Shown here: one piece after another, positions 36,928 to 46,269 of the stretch | How the letters are laid out: the number at the start of each line of letters is the position of its first letter | Position numbering within the stretch: position 1 is the stretch's first letter | NCBI RefSeq assembly: GCF_023150065.1 | Contig: NZ_JAKLLN010000014.1 | Coordinates: 1 to 64,000 of the forward strand | Direction of reading: 5' to 3' | Length of the DNA: 64,000 bases | DNA from: Zoogloea sp. | GTDB taxonomy: Bacteria > Pseudomonadota > Gammaproteobacteria > Burkholderiales > Rhodocyclaceae | Position numbers and translations under genes: made by a program | Notes under the pieces: model-generated | What the model was told of the DNA's origin: nothing | Seen by the model: only the letters and a program-made list of their open reading frames with translations | Database searches by the model: none

Positions 36928-37608
36928 TCAGGCCTTTGCCAGGCCCGTCGGTGACACGCCCGGCGGCGCCATGAAGCCGGCCACGACGAAGGGCCGCAGC
37001 CTGGCCATGACGGCTTCCGGGTCACCTGCATCGGTGAGGGCGTAGGTTTCGGTCATCCGCATCACGTCCTTTCCGGCCATCGCGTAGGCGACGATGCCAA
37101 CGAAGAAATACATGCGCCAGACCACGTCGTCCTGACTCAGATCGGGGAGCGCACGCATGAAGGCCTGACGGTAACGATCCACCGCCTCCCGGTATTCCGC
37201 CGGGAAGAAGGCCTCGGTGCCCGGCCCGGGTTCGTAGAAGGCCCGCCCGATGAGCTGCTTGAAGACCTCGCCGGGAATGCTGTCCTTGCGGGTCAGGCGC
37301 AGGGCCGACGACAGGAAGGCATCCACCAGCACGTCCACGGCGATCGGCTGCCCGCCGGCATCGGCCTCCAGCCTGTCGAGGTAGCTCACCCGGCTGCCGC
37401 CCCGGCTGCCCAGGGCACGTTCGTACACCGCCTCCATCAAGCCCTGCTTGGAGCCGAAGTGATAGCTCACCAGGGCCACCGGCACGCCCGCCGCACCGGT
37501 GATCATGCGCACCGACGTAGCGGCGTAGCCGTTTTCCATGAACAGGCGCTCGGCGGCGTCGAGGATGCGCGTCTTGGCGTCGGGAAGTGGGGGATCGGAG
37601 CGGGCCAT
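36928..37608 (-). CDS. TetR family transcriptional regulator
   Basis: TRILDAAERLFMENGYAATSVRMITGAAGVPVALVSYHFGSKQGLMEAVYER HTH. Confidence 0.92.
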   Translation of the reverse strand: MARSDPPLPDAKTRILDAAERLFMENGYAATSVRMITGAAGVPVALVSYHFGSKQGLMEAVYERALGSRGGSRVSYLDRLEADAGGQPIAVDVLVDAFLSSALRLTRKDSIPGEVFKQLIGRAFYEPGPGTEAFFPAEYREAVDRYRQAFMRALPDLSQDDVVWRMYFFVGIVAYAMAGKDVMRMTETYALTDAGDPEAVMARLRPFVVAGFMAPPGVSPTGLAKA

Positions 37609-37673
37609 GGAAAAAACCGGGAGAAGCAAAAAACAGCGGGGCCGCCAGAGCGACCCCGCGCACAGGACAGGAA

Positions 37674-38954
37674 TCAGAAGGCCATGGAATACTGGGCACC
37701 CATGATCCACACCCGGGCGTCGTAGGCGCCGGTCACCCGGCCACGGCCCAGAGAGGTCTGATTATTGTCCACCTTGGACTCGGGCACGTTGAGGTAGGAC
37801 GCCCCCAGATCCAGCACCGAGCCCTTGGCGAGCTTGATCTGCGCCCCCGCCGAGAACCAGGTGCGGTTGTTGTCGGGCAGGGACACCAGGCGATGCTGGG
37901 CGTCAGGCACCGGGGTCTGGTCGTAGGCCACGCCAAACTTGAGCTTGACCATGTCGTTCAGGCGGTAGTTGGCCCCCAGGGCATAACGCCAGGTGTCGCG
38001 GAAGTGGGTGTCGAGGGTCTGCACGGTGGCCCCGCTGAGGCTGCCGGAGGTGCGCACGATATCCACCTTCGGAATGCTGCTCCAGCCCGTCCAGGAGATG
38101 TCACCGAGCATCTCCCACTTGTCGTTGAGGTTCTGCACCACCGACAGGATGAAGGTATCGGGCAGATCGACACTGGCCATGGCGCTGCCAGTGGTCAGGG
38201 CCGGCGAGGCACCCGCCGCGGGGCCGCTGACGGCCAGGCTGCCCTTCAGCTCATGCTTGATCTTGGAGCGGTAGGACACCCCCACCTTGGTGTTGGGGCT
38301 GAGGGTGAACAGGGCCCCCACGTTCCAGCCCCAACTATTGTCACCGGCATCCAGGGTGGCCCGGGTGGCCGACAGGGCCGCGGAGGTGACGGTGGCCAGG
38401 CGCACATATTCGGCTTCCATGCGCTGGTAGTTGAGGCCGGCCCCCAGCGAGACCATGTCGTTCACGCGGTAGGCCACGCTGGGATTGACGTTGTAGGTCT
38501 TGATGTCGAACTTGATGGCCTGGGCACCGCCCAGCCAGGGGTTGTCGTACTCGGTGACCAGGCCGAATGGGGCGCCGAAGCCCACGCCCACGTACAGGTC
38601 CTTGCTCAGGCCCCAGGACAGGTAGCCGTTGGGAATCGCAGCCCAGCTGCCGGCGTCATTGCCGGTGCCACTGCCGTTCAGCACGCCGGTGCTGGAGCCC
38701 TGGTTGCTGAACTTGAAGGTGGGACGCACCAGGGACATGCCCACCGAAGCCTCGCGGGACTGCAGCTGGGTCATGCCGGCCGGGTTGTAATAGATGGTGC
38801 TGGCGTTCTCGGCCACCGCGGCCGAACCCGCATAGGCGTTACCGATCCCGCTGGCATTCTGCTCCAGCAACTGGAAGCCGGCGGCGCTGGCCTGCCCGGC
38901 GGCCAGACCGAGGGCGACCAGGGGCATCAAACGGGCGATCATTTTCATTTTCAT
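37674..38954 (-). CDS. fadL: OmpP1/FadL family outer membrane transporter
   Basis: AAGFQLLEQNASGIGNAYAGSAAVAENASTIYYNPAGMTQL; 426-aa beta-barrel. Confidence 0.93.
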   Translation of the reverse strand: MKMKMIARLMPLVALGLAAGQASAAGFQLLEQNASGIGNAYAGSAAVAENASTIYYNPAGMTQLQSREASVGMSLVRPTFKFSNQGSSTGVLNGSGTGNDAGSWAAIPNGYLSWGLSKDLYVGVGFGAPFGLVTEYDNPWLGGAQAIKFDIKTYNVNPSVAYRVNDMVSLGAGLNYQRMEAEYVRLATVTSAALSATRATLDAGDNSWGWNVGALFTLSPNTKVGVSYRSKIKHELKGSLAVSGPAAGASPALTTGSAMASVDLPDTFILSVVQNLNDKWEMLGDISWTGWSSIPKVDIVRTSGSLSGATVQTLDTHFRDTWRYALGANYRLNDMVKLKFGVAYDQTPVPDAQHRLVSLPDNNRTWFSAGAQIKLAKGSVLDLGASYLNVPESKVDNNQTSLGRGRVTGAYDARVWIMGAQYSMAF

Positions 38955-39058
38955 GGGTGCGTCTCCTCACAGATGGGCGTTTTATCGACTGACCATGGGT
39001 TTGCCCGACCCCACGGCGATTCTAGGGCTGCACAAGCCTTTAACTTTGTAACATTCGT

Positions 39059-39073
39059 TTAAAACTGTTGTTT
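39059..39073. promoter_or_regulatory. Operator-like site upstream of fadL
   Basis: TTAAAACTGTTGTTT, 13/15 identical to the site at 46020-46034. Confidence 0.45.
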
Positions 39074-39481
39074 TTATGCAGCAATCTCCGGCGGGATGTC
39101 ACGCTTGACCCCGCTGGCACTCACCGCCACGTAGGTCAGGGTTGCCTCCGTCACTTTCACCACCACCGGGTCCTCGGGGTTGCGCTCGGCATAGACCTCC
39201 ACATCCACGGTGATCGAGCTCTTGCCCACCCGCACGATGTCCACGTAGAAGCTGACGATGTCTCCCACCGACACGGGCTGCTTGAAGACGAAGGAATTCA
39301 CCGAGATCGTGGCCACCCGGCCGCGGGCCCGCTGGCGCGCCGGCACCGCGCCGGCAATATCCACCTGGGACATGATCCAGCCACCGAATACATCCCCCGC
39401 GGGGTTGAGATCCCGGGGCATGGGCATGACCCGCAGCACGGGCATACGGTCGGCAGGCAGTTGAACGGGGGCATCGGACAT
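39074..39481 (-). CDS. Acyl-CoA thioesterase (YciA-like hotdog fold)
   Basis: MPRDLNPAGDVFGGWIMSQVDIAGAVPARQRARGRVATISVNSFVFKQPV. Confidence 0.9.
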   Translation of the reverse strand: MSDAPVQLPADRMPVLRVMPMPRDLNPAGDVFGGWIMSQVDIAGAVPARQRARGRVATISVNSFVFKQPVSVGDIVSFYVDIVRVGKSSITVDVEVYAERNPEDPVVVKVTEATLTYVAVSASGVKRDIPPEIAA

Positions 39482-39501
39482 GGCGAACTCCTGGCAATGG
39501 T

Positions 39502-41439
39502 TCAGGCTGCGGCCCGGGGGCCGCGGGCAAAGTTGAGGGGACCGCCCGTAAAGGGGGCAAAGCCGGTGCCGAATATAACCCCCGCATCCGCCAGATCGGC
39601 ATCGGCCACCACACCGCGGTCAACACAGGCCTGGCTGGCAGCCAGCAACGGGGCGATGATGCGGGCTGCCAACCCCTCGGGGATGGCCCCCGCGGCCGGC
39701 CGGCTGACCTTGCCGCCGGGCCAGGCGTAAAAGCCCTGCCCGCTCTTCTTGCCCAACTGGCCCGCCGCCACCCGCTCGGCCAGGCTGCGGGGCAGCACCG
39801 CGTCGGCACCGGCCAGGGCCTTGCCCGCCGCCACGGCGATGTCCAGCCCCACCGTATCCACCAGCTCGATGGGGCCCATGGGCATGCCGAAGGCGGTCAT
39901 GGCCGCGTCGATGGTGGCCGGGGCGATGCCCTCATCCACACAGCGCAGGGCCTCGTACATGTAGGGGCCGAGCACCGCATTCACCAGGAAACCCGGCTCG
40001 TCCTTCACCGGCAGGGGCAGCTTGTCGAGCTTGCGCACAAAGGCCGCCGCGCGGCGGAAGCCGTCCTCAGCCGTGGCCCCGGTACGCACCACTTCCACCA
40101 GGGGCATCATCGCCACCGGGTTGAAGAAGTGGATGCCCACCAGCCGGGCCGGGTCGGCCAGCGCACTGGCGATGTCGCTGATGCGCAGGCTGGAGGTGTT
40201 GGAGGCCAGCACAGCGTCGGGCCGAGCCCGCCGCTCGATGTCTGCCAGCAGGCTGCGCTTGGCGTCCAGGCTTTCAAAGATGGCCTCAATGATCACGTCG
40301 GCCTGGGCCACCCCATGGCCGGCCGGATCGGGGATCAGCCGGTCGAGGGCGAAGCGGGCCTCCCGCGGCTTGCCCCGGAACTTGCGCGCGAAGCGCTTGC
40401 CGGCCCGGGCAATGGCCGGCGCGATGCGCTCCACCGACTGATCCTGCAGGGTCACGATCATGCCGCGCAGGGCGCACTCGGTGGCGATATCGCCCCCCAT
40501 CACGCCCGCCCCCACCACATGAACACGGCGGGGCCGGAAATCCGCATCCTTGCCGAAGCCCTTGAGGCGCTCCTGCAGAAAGAAAACGCGGATCAGGTTG
40601 CCCGCCGTGGGCGAGCGCAGGATGGCCTCCAGGGACGAGGGCGAGCTAGCCGGCACATCGAGGGCGTTGCCCCCGTAGTTGGACCACACATCCAGGATGG
40701 CGTAGGGCGCCGGGTAGTGCTCGGGGCGAGCCTTGGCGGCCACCTGGGCCCGGGCCTTGCGGGCCACGATGCCGCGCAGGGGGCCATTGAGGAGACGCTG
40801 CATGAAGGGCAGCGGGTGCGGTGCCTGGCCGGAGAGCAGCAGCATGCGCGCCGCGTTGTCCATGACCCGGGGAGGCACGCAGGCGTCCGCCATCCCGAGC
40901 CGCCTGGCTTTCGCAGCATCCACGCCCTTGCCGGTGAGCATCAGGTCCAGGGCTGCGGCCGGACCGATCAGGGCGGGCAGGCGCAGCATCCCGCCCCAGG
41001 CCGGATAGATGCCCAGCATCACCTCGGGCAGGGCCAGGCGGGTGCCGGGCTCATCCACCGTGATGCGATAGCGGCAGGCCAGGGCCAGCTCCAGCCCGCC
41101 CCCCATGCAGTGACCGCGGATCAGGGCCAGGGTCGGATACTTGACTGCAGTCAGCCGGTCGAAAAGGCTCCACCCCCGGCTCACCAGGGCACGGGCCGCC
41201 TCGGCGGAGTCGATGCGGGTGAACTCCTCGATGTTGGCACCGGCGATGAAACCCGCCGGCTTGCCGGAGCGGATCACCAGGCCGGTAGGCGGCTGACGGT
41301 CCAGTTCGTCGAGGATGTCACCCAGCTCGGTCATCACTGCAAGACCCAGGGTGTTGGCACCGGCGTCGGCCACATCCAGGGTCGCCCAGGCGATGCCCTC
41401 GGCATCGCGTTCGAGTGTCCAGTTTGCGTAACGCATCAC
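39502..41439 (-). CDS. Enoyl-CoA hydratase/3-hydroxyacyl-CoA dehydrogenase (FadJ/FadB-like)
   Basis: N-terminal crotonase (GFIAGANIEEFT, GHCMGGGLELALACRYR) and HAD domain (VHVVGAGVMGGDIATECALRG). Confidence 0.92.
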   Translation of the reverse strand: MMRYANWTLERDAEGIAWATLDVADAGANTLGLAVMTELGDILDELDRQPPTGLVIRSGKPAGFIAGANIEEFTRIDSAEAARALVSRGWSLFDRLTAVKYPTLALIRGHCMGGGLELALACRYRITVDEPGTRLALPEVMLGIYPAWGGMLRLPALIGPAAALDLMLTGKGVDAAKARRLGMADACVPPRVMDNAARMLLLSGQAPHPLPFMQRLLNGPLRGIVARKARAQVAAKARPEHYPAPYAILDVWSNYGGNALDVPASSPSSLEAILRSPTAGNLIRVFFLQERLKGFGKDADFRPRRVHVVGAGVMGGDIATECALRGMIVTLQDQSVERIAPAIARAGKRFARKFRGKPREARFALDRLIPDPAGHGVAQADVIIEAIFESLDAKRSLLADIERRARPDAVLASNTSSLRISDIASALADPARLVGIHFFNPVAMMPLVEVVRTGATAEDGFRRAAAFVRKLDKLPLPVKDEPGFLVNAVLGPYMYEALRCVDEGIAPATIDAAMTAFGMPMGPIELVDTVGLDIAVAAGKALAGADAVLPRSLAERVAAGQLGKKSGQGFYAWPGGKVSRPAAGAIPEGLAARIIAPLLAASQACVDRGVVADADLADAGVIFGTGFAPFTGGPLNFARGPRAAA

Positions 41440-42719
41440 AGGGCCTCCACCAGCATGGCACCACCCTGCCCACCGCCAATGCAGATGCTGGCAAGCCCCC
41501 GCCTTCCGCCCCGCCGACGCAGGGCATGGAGCAGATGCAGGACGATGCGCGCGCCGCTGGCCCCCACCGGGTGGCCCAGGGCCACGGCACCGCCATCCAC
41601 ATTGAGCCGTGCCGGATCGACGGCCCCCAGGGCGCCCTCCAGCCCCAGGCGGTGGCGACAGTAATCGTCATCCTGCCAGGCGCGCAGGCAGGCGATCACC
41701 TGGGCGGCGAAGGCCTCGTTGATTTCGATCAGGTCCAGGTCATCCAGACCCAGCCCGTGCCGCCGCAGGATGGGCGTGGCGGCATGCACGGGCCCCAGGC
41801 CCATCTCTTCGGGCTCGAGCCCTGCCCACTGGCTGTCCACGATGCGCCCCAAGGGCGTCAGGCCAAATTGTTCCACGGCAGCCTCCGAAGCCAGCACCAG
41901 CCAGGTGGCACCGTCGGTGATCTGGGAGCTGTTGGCCGGCGTGACCCGGCCGTATTTCTTGTCGAAGAAGGGCTTGAGCTTGGCCATGCCGGCCAGGGAC
42001 GCATCCCGGCGCAGGCCGTCATCGGCAGCATGCACCGTGCCGTCAGCCTCGATCAGCGGTACCAGCTCGTCGGCAAAATGGCCGGCATCCTGGGCGGCAG
42101 CCACCCGCAGGTGGCTTTCCACCGCGTAGGCGTCCATGTCGTAGCGGCTGATGCCGTACTTCCAGGCCAGGTTCTCGGCGGTCTGGCCCATCAGCTGCCC
42201 GACGATCGGGTCGGTCAGCCCCTTCATGATGCCGATGACCGGCGCCAGGTAAGCAGGCCGGAACTTCTTCAGCGCCGCCAGCTTGTCACCCAGGCTGCGC
42301 GCGCCCATCCAGCCGGCGAACCAGCGCACCATCGGGTCGGAGAACAGCAGCGGCGCCCGCGAGAGGGCATCCACGCCCCCCGCCAGCACCAGCTGCGAGC
42401 GCCCGCAGCGGATGTTGGCGATGGCCGAATCCAGGGCCTGCATGCCCGAGGCACAGTTGCGCATCACCGTCCAGCCCGGCACCTTGAGCCCACACCCCAT
42501 GCGCAGGGCCACCACCCGGCCGATATTCACCTCGTCGGGCGACGGGCTGGCGCAGCCAAGGATGACCTCGTCCAGTTGCTCCGGCAGAAAGCGCTGGCGA
42601 GCCAGCAGGGCGCTGCCGGCGGCGGTGGCCAGATCCGACGCCGCAAAGGGGCCGGGGGCGTTGTGCGCCTTGAGGAAGGGCGTACGCGCGCCGTCGATGA
42701 TGTAGATGGGCTCGGTCAT
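41436..42719 (-). CDS. fadI: Acetyl-CoA C-acetyltransferase (thiolase)
   Basis: IYIIDGARTPFLKAHN; RNCASGMQALDSAI; NVDGGAVALGHPVGASGARI; start overlaps the downstream gene. Confidence 0.9.
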   Translation of the reverse strand: MTEPIYIIDGARTPFLKAHNAPGPFAASDLATAAGSALLARQRFLPEQLDEVILGCASPSPDEVNIGRVVALRMGCGLKVPGWTVMRNCASGMQALDSAIANIRCGRSQLVLAGGVDALSRAPLLFSDPMVRWFAGWMGARSLGDKLAALKKFRPAYLAPVIGIMKGLTDPIVGQLMGQTAENLAWKYGISRYDMDAYAVESHLRVAAAQDAGHFADELVPLIEADGTVHAADDGLRRDASLAGMAKLKPFFDKKYGRVTPANSSQITDGATWLVLASEAAVEQFGLTPLGRIVDSQWAGLEPEEMGLGPVHAATPILRRHGLGLDDLDLIEINEAFAAQVIACLRAWQDDDYCRHRLGLEGALGAVDPARLNVDGGAVALGHPVGASGARIVLHLLHALRRRGGRRGLASICIGGGQGGAMLVEAL

Positions 42720-42721
42720 GC

Positions 42722-45211
42722 TCAGGCCGCTTTCCGCTGCTCGTCCGCCAGCCCCGCCAGGGCCTTGCGCAGACCGAAGTCGTAGGGGAAGTCATCCACG
42801 CGGATGACCTTGTCGCGCAGCTCGCCGCGCCGGACGATCAGCGCAAATTCATCACGGCTGATGATCCCGGCCGCCAGGGCGACTTCGTAGAGGGCATCGA
42901 CCCCGCCGCCCACCAGCAGGCCCGGCTTGAACTGGCCGGACTTGATCGCCTTGCGCACCTTGGCCTCCACGGGCTCCGCCTCGATGGTGGCGGTGAGGGC
43001 CGCTTCGAGCGCGCCCACCGGCTCGTCCACATCGGTGGGCAGGTAGACGTCGGAGGTCAGACGGTCGCGGGTCGCCGAGGGGTTGATGAGCAGGGTCGCC
43101 ACCTCGTGCCCCAGCTGGTCGGAAGGGACGAAATAGGGCCGGCCCAGGGGGAAGACCACGATGCGACGCAGCAGGGTGGCAAACAGGCGGTTGGGGAAGT
43201 TGGCGATCACGCCCTCAAAGGCATTCTGGGCCTTGAACATGCAGTCCCAGATCACCCAGTGGAGCAGCGGCGCGTCGGCTGCCTGGCGGCCTTCATCCTC
43301 GAAGCGCTTGAGGGCGGCGGAGGCCAGGTACATCAGGGAGAGGATGTCGCCAAGGCGGGCGGAGAGCTTCTCCTTGCGCTTCAGCGCGCCCCCCAGGGTC
43401 CCCATGGAGATATCCGCCAGGAAGGCGAAGGCGGCCGAGAAGCGGGTGAGCTGCTGGTAGTAGCGGCGGGTCTCCGGCGCCACGCCCTTGCCGCCGGCGT
43501 CGGGGACGCCCACGAAGTGCGACCCGGTGAGGCCCATCACCAGGGCCCGGGCGGCGTTCGAGACGGTGTAGCCCACATGCCCCCAGAAGGCTTCGTCGAA
43601 GGCCACCAGATCGCCGCTGCGGGCGGCCTCCATCTCCTTGAGCACATAGGGGTGGCAGCGGATCGCCCCCTGACCGAAGAGGATCAAGCTGCGGGTGAGG
43701 ATGTTGGCGCCTTCCACAGTGATGCCCACCGGGATCTGCTGATAAGCGCGGCCCAGGAAGTTCTGCGGCCCCAAGCAGATGCCCTTACCGCCGATCACGT
43801 CCATGCCGTCGTTCACCGTCTGGCGGGCCCGCTCGGTGACGTGGAACTTGACGATGGCCGACACCACCGAGGGCTTCTCGCCCAGGTCGATGGCCCCGGC
43901 GGTCATGACCCGCGCAGCGTCGCTGAGCCAGGTGTTGGCACCGATGCGGGTCAGGGCCTCTTCGACGCCCTCGAACTTGCCCACCGCCGTCTTGAACTGG
44001 TAGCGCACCCGGGCATAGGCCCCCACCGCCCGGGCGGTCATCTTCTGCATGCCGGTGTTGGAGCCCGGCAGCGAGATGGAGCGCCCTGCCGCCAGGCACT
44101 CCATGAGCATGCGCCAGCCCTGCCCCGCCATCGCCGGCCCGCCGATGATGAAATCCAGCGGCATGAACACGTCTGTGCCACGGATCGGCCCGTTCATCCA
44201 CACGGCGTTGAGGGGAAAGTGGCGACGGCCGATATCCACGCCCGGGTGGTCATGGGGCACCAGGGCACAGGTAATACCCAGGTCTTCCACGTCCCCCAGC
44301 AGGTGCTGCGGATCGAACAGACGGAAAGCCAGGCCGAACACGGTGCACACCGGCGCCAGGGTGATGTAGCGCTTGTCGAAGCTGACCCGCATGCCCAGCA
44401 CCTCGCGGCCCTGGTAGGTGCCCATGCAGATCACCCCGGCGTCGGGGATGGAGGCCGCATCCGAACCCGCCCACGGGCTGGTCAGGGCAAAGGCCGGGAT
44501 CTCCTGGCCGCGGGCCAGACGGGGCAGGTAATGCTGCTTCTGCTCCGGCGTGCCGTAGTGCAGCAACAGCTCGGCCGGGCCGAGGGAGTTGGGCACCATC
44601 ACCGTCACGGCGGGCGCCGATGAGCGGGTGGACAGCTTGGTGATGACCTGCGAGTGAGCATAGGCCGAGAAGCCCTTGCCGCCATATTCCCGGGGAATGA
44701 TCATGCCCAGGAAGCCCTTCTCGCGGATGTACTTCCACACCCCCTCGGGCATGTCCTGGGCCTGGGTGCATTCCCAGTCCTTGGTCAGACGGCACAGCTC
44801 GGTGGTCTCCACGTCGAGAAAACGCTGCTCCTCGGGCGTGAGGCGCGGCGCGGGGTAGGCCAGCAGGGTGTTCCAGGCCGGCTTCCCGCCAAACAGCTCG
44901 CCCTCCCACCATACGGTTCCGGCCTCCAGGGCGTCCTTCTCGGTCTGGGACATGGACGGCAGTGCCTTGCGGAAGGCGCGGAAGATACCCGCCGTGACCA
45001 GGCTGCGCCGGATGCCCGGCACCACGAACACCGCACCCGCCAACGCCAGGGCACCGACCGCCACCCCAGCTGCAGCCGCCGACCAGCCGGCCAGCCAGGC
45101 CAGCGCCACGAGCCACGCCAGCCCCACCCCATACCAGGCAAAAAATGGCGCTCGCCCGTAGGCGAGCGCGACCACCAGGGGAGGGAGGGAAACCAGAAAC
45201 CAGTACGACAT
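42722..45211 (-). CDS. fadE: Acyl-CoA dehydrogenase (FadE-type, 829 aa)
   Basis: FLGMIIPREYGGKGFSAYAHSQVITKLSTRSSAPAVTVMVPNSLGPAELLLHYGT; N-terminal TM segments. Confidence 0.94.
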   Translation of the reverse strand: MSYWFLVSLPPLVVALAYGRAPFFAWYGVGLAWLVALAWLAGWSAAAAGVAVGALALAGAVFVVPGIRRSLVTAGIFRAFRKALPSMSQTEKDALEAGTVWWEGELFGGKPAWNTLLAYPAPRLTPEEQRFLDVETTELCRLTKDWECTQAQDMPEGVWKYIREKGFLGMIIPREYGGKGFSAYAHSQVITKLSTRSSAPAVTVMVPNSLGPAELLLHYGTPEQKQHYLPRLARGQEIPAFALTSPWAGSDAASIPDAGVICMGTYQGREVLGMRVSFDKRYITLAPVCTVFGLAFRLFDPQHLLGDVEDLGITCALVPHDHPGVDIGRRHFPLNAVWMNGPIRGTDVFMPLDFIIGGPAMAGQGWRMLMECLAAGRSISLPGSNTGMQKMTARAVGAYARVRYQFKTAVGKFEGVEEALTRIGANTWLSDAARVMTAGAIDLGEKPSVVSAIVKFHVTERARQTVNDGMDVIGGKGICLGPQNFLGRAYQQIPVGITVEGANILTRSLILFGQGAIRCHPYVLKEMEAARSGDLVAFDEAFWGHVGYTVSNAARALVMGLTGSHFVGVPDAGGKGVAPETRRYYQQLTRFSAAFAFLADISMGTLGGALKRKEKLSARLGDILSLMYLASAALKRFEDEGRQAADAPLLHWVIWDCMFKAQNAFEGVIANFPNRLFATLLRRIVVFPLGRPYFVPSDQLGHEVATLLINPSATRDRLTSDVYLPTDVDEPVGALEAALTATIEAEPVEAKVRKAIKSGQFKPGLLVGGGVDALYEVALAAGIISRDEFALIVRRGELRDKVIRVDDFPYDFGLRKALAGLADEQRKAA

Positions 45212-45288
45212 GAGCTATCTCCTTTTACTCGGCGCCGTCTTTGCAGCGCGCTTTTATGAATGTGTTGCCTGATCCGTGTCCGGCAGCG

Positions 45289-45957
45289 CTACTTGAGGCC
45301 GCCAAACTCCGCCAGCGGCGCACGCAGCCCGCCGAGCAGGAAGCTCATCAGGCGCGGCGCCAGCTGCGAGGGGTTCTCGTCGTCGAATTTGCCGGTGACC
45401 AGTTGCAGCGCGTCGGTACCGGCGATGGCGTAGGACATCGCCCCCATCATGAAATGGAAGCGCCACAGGATCTCCTTGCGATCCACCTCCGGCAGCGCCC
45501 GGTAGAGGGCCGCCAGAAAACGCTCGACGCACTCGGCGTATTCCTCGGCCAGAAACTGCCGCACAAACTCATTGGGCTCGGTGTAGGTGCGGCCGAGCAG
45601 GCACATGAAGGTATGCCCGCCCCCCTCCACGTCCGCCGCCATGCGCAGGGCCGTGCCGAAGAAGGCATCCACGATGCGGCTGGGTTTGAGGGATGCGCCG
45701 GCCGCCTCAAGCTCCAGGGCCTCGAGGGCCGCCAGGCGGGCGCGGTTGAGATCGGTGAGGCGGCGCCGGAAGACCTCCTGGATCAACAGCTCCTTGGTGC
45801 CGAAGTGGTAATTGACTGCCGCAAGATTGACCCCGGCCTGGCTGGTGATCATGCGCATCGACGTCCCGTCGAAGCCGTTCTCCATGAACAGACGCTCAGC
45901 CGCATCGAGGATGCGACTGCGGGTGTCACCTGCGGCCTTGCCCGGCACTTCGGTCAT
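45289..45957 (-). CDS. TetR family transcriptional regulator
   Basis: SRILDAAERLFMENGFDGTSMRMITSQAGVNLAAVNYHFGTKELLIQEVFRRR HTH. Confidence 0.92.
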   Translation of the reverse strand: MTEVPGKAAGDTRSRILDAAERLFMENGFDGTSMRMITSQAGVNLAAVNYHFGTKELLIQEVFRRRLTDLNRARLAALEALELEAAGASLKPSRIVDAFFGTALRMAADVEGGGHTFMCLLGRTYTEPNEFVRQFLAEEYAECVERFLAALYRALPEVDRKEILWRFHFMMGAMSYAIAGTDALQLVTGKFDDENPSQLAPRLMSFLLGGLRAPLAEFGGLK

Positions 45958-46019
45958 GGGAATCTCCTTGGGGTGGATGCCCGCAGCTCGGACGACGAAT
46001 CTCTCCGGCCACGGTTTCA

Positions 46020-46034
46020 TTAAAACGTTTGTTT
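46020..46034. promoter_or_regulatory. Operator-like site upstream of the second TetR gene
   Basis: TTAAAACGTTTGTTT, 13/15 identical to the fadL-upstream site. Confidence 0.45.
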
Positions 46035-46084
46035 GAATCATACATTGGATTGATACGCTGTCAACGTGTCCATTGCGCATTTGT

Positions 46085-46125
46085 ACCCCGTTCCGGCCGC
46101 GTCAGAACCCCGGCCGGAACGGGGT
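46085..46125. repeat. GC-rich inverted repeat (15-bp perfect arms, 11-nt loop)
   Basis: ACCCCGTTCCGGCCG ... CGGCCGGAACGGGGT. Confidence 0.85.
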
Positions 46126-46269
46126 CACACTGCCCCTTACCTGCCCCTGAGCCAACCTTTACCCACTCCGACTAAGCACCCTCCGCGGCGCTGGCACGAC
46201 CGTTCAAGACGGAAGGTTGCGGGCCGATAAGGCAGCATCGCCAGATCCGCCATCCTCGCCCCGCCGCCC

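Noticed and set aside
46085-46125. Inverted repeat as a rho-independent terminator
   Set aside because: No T-run on either strand and it lies between divergent gene starts, so kept only as an unexplained repeat.
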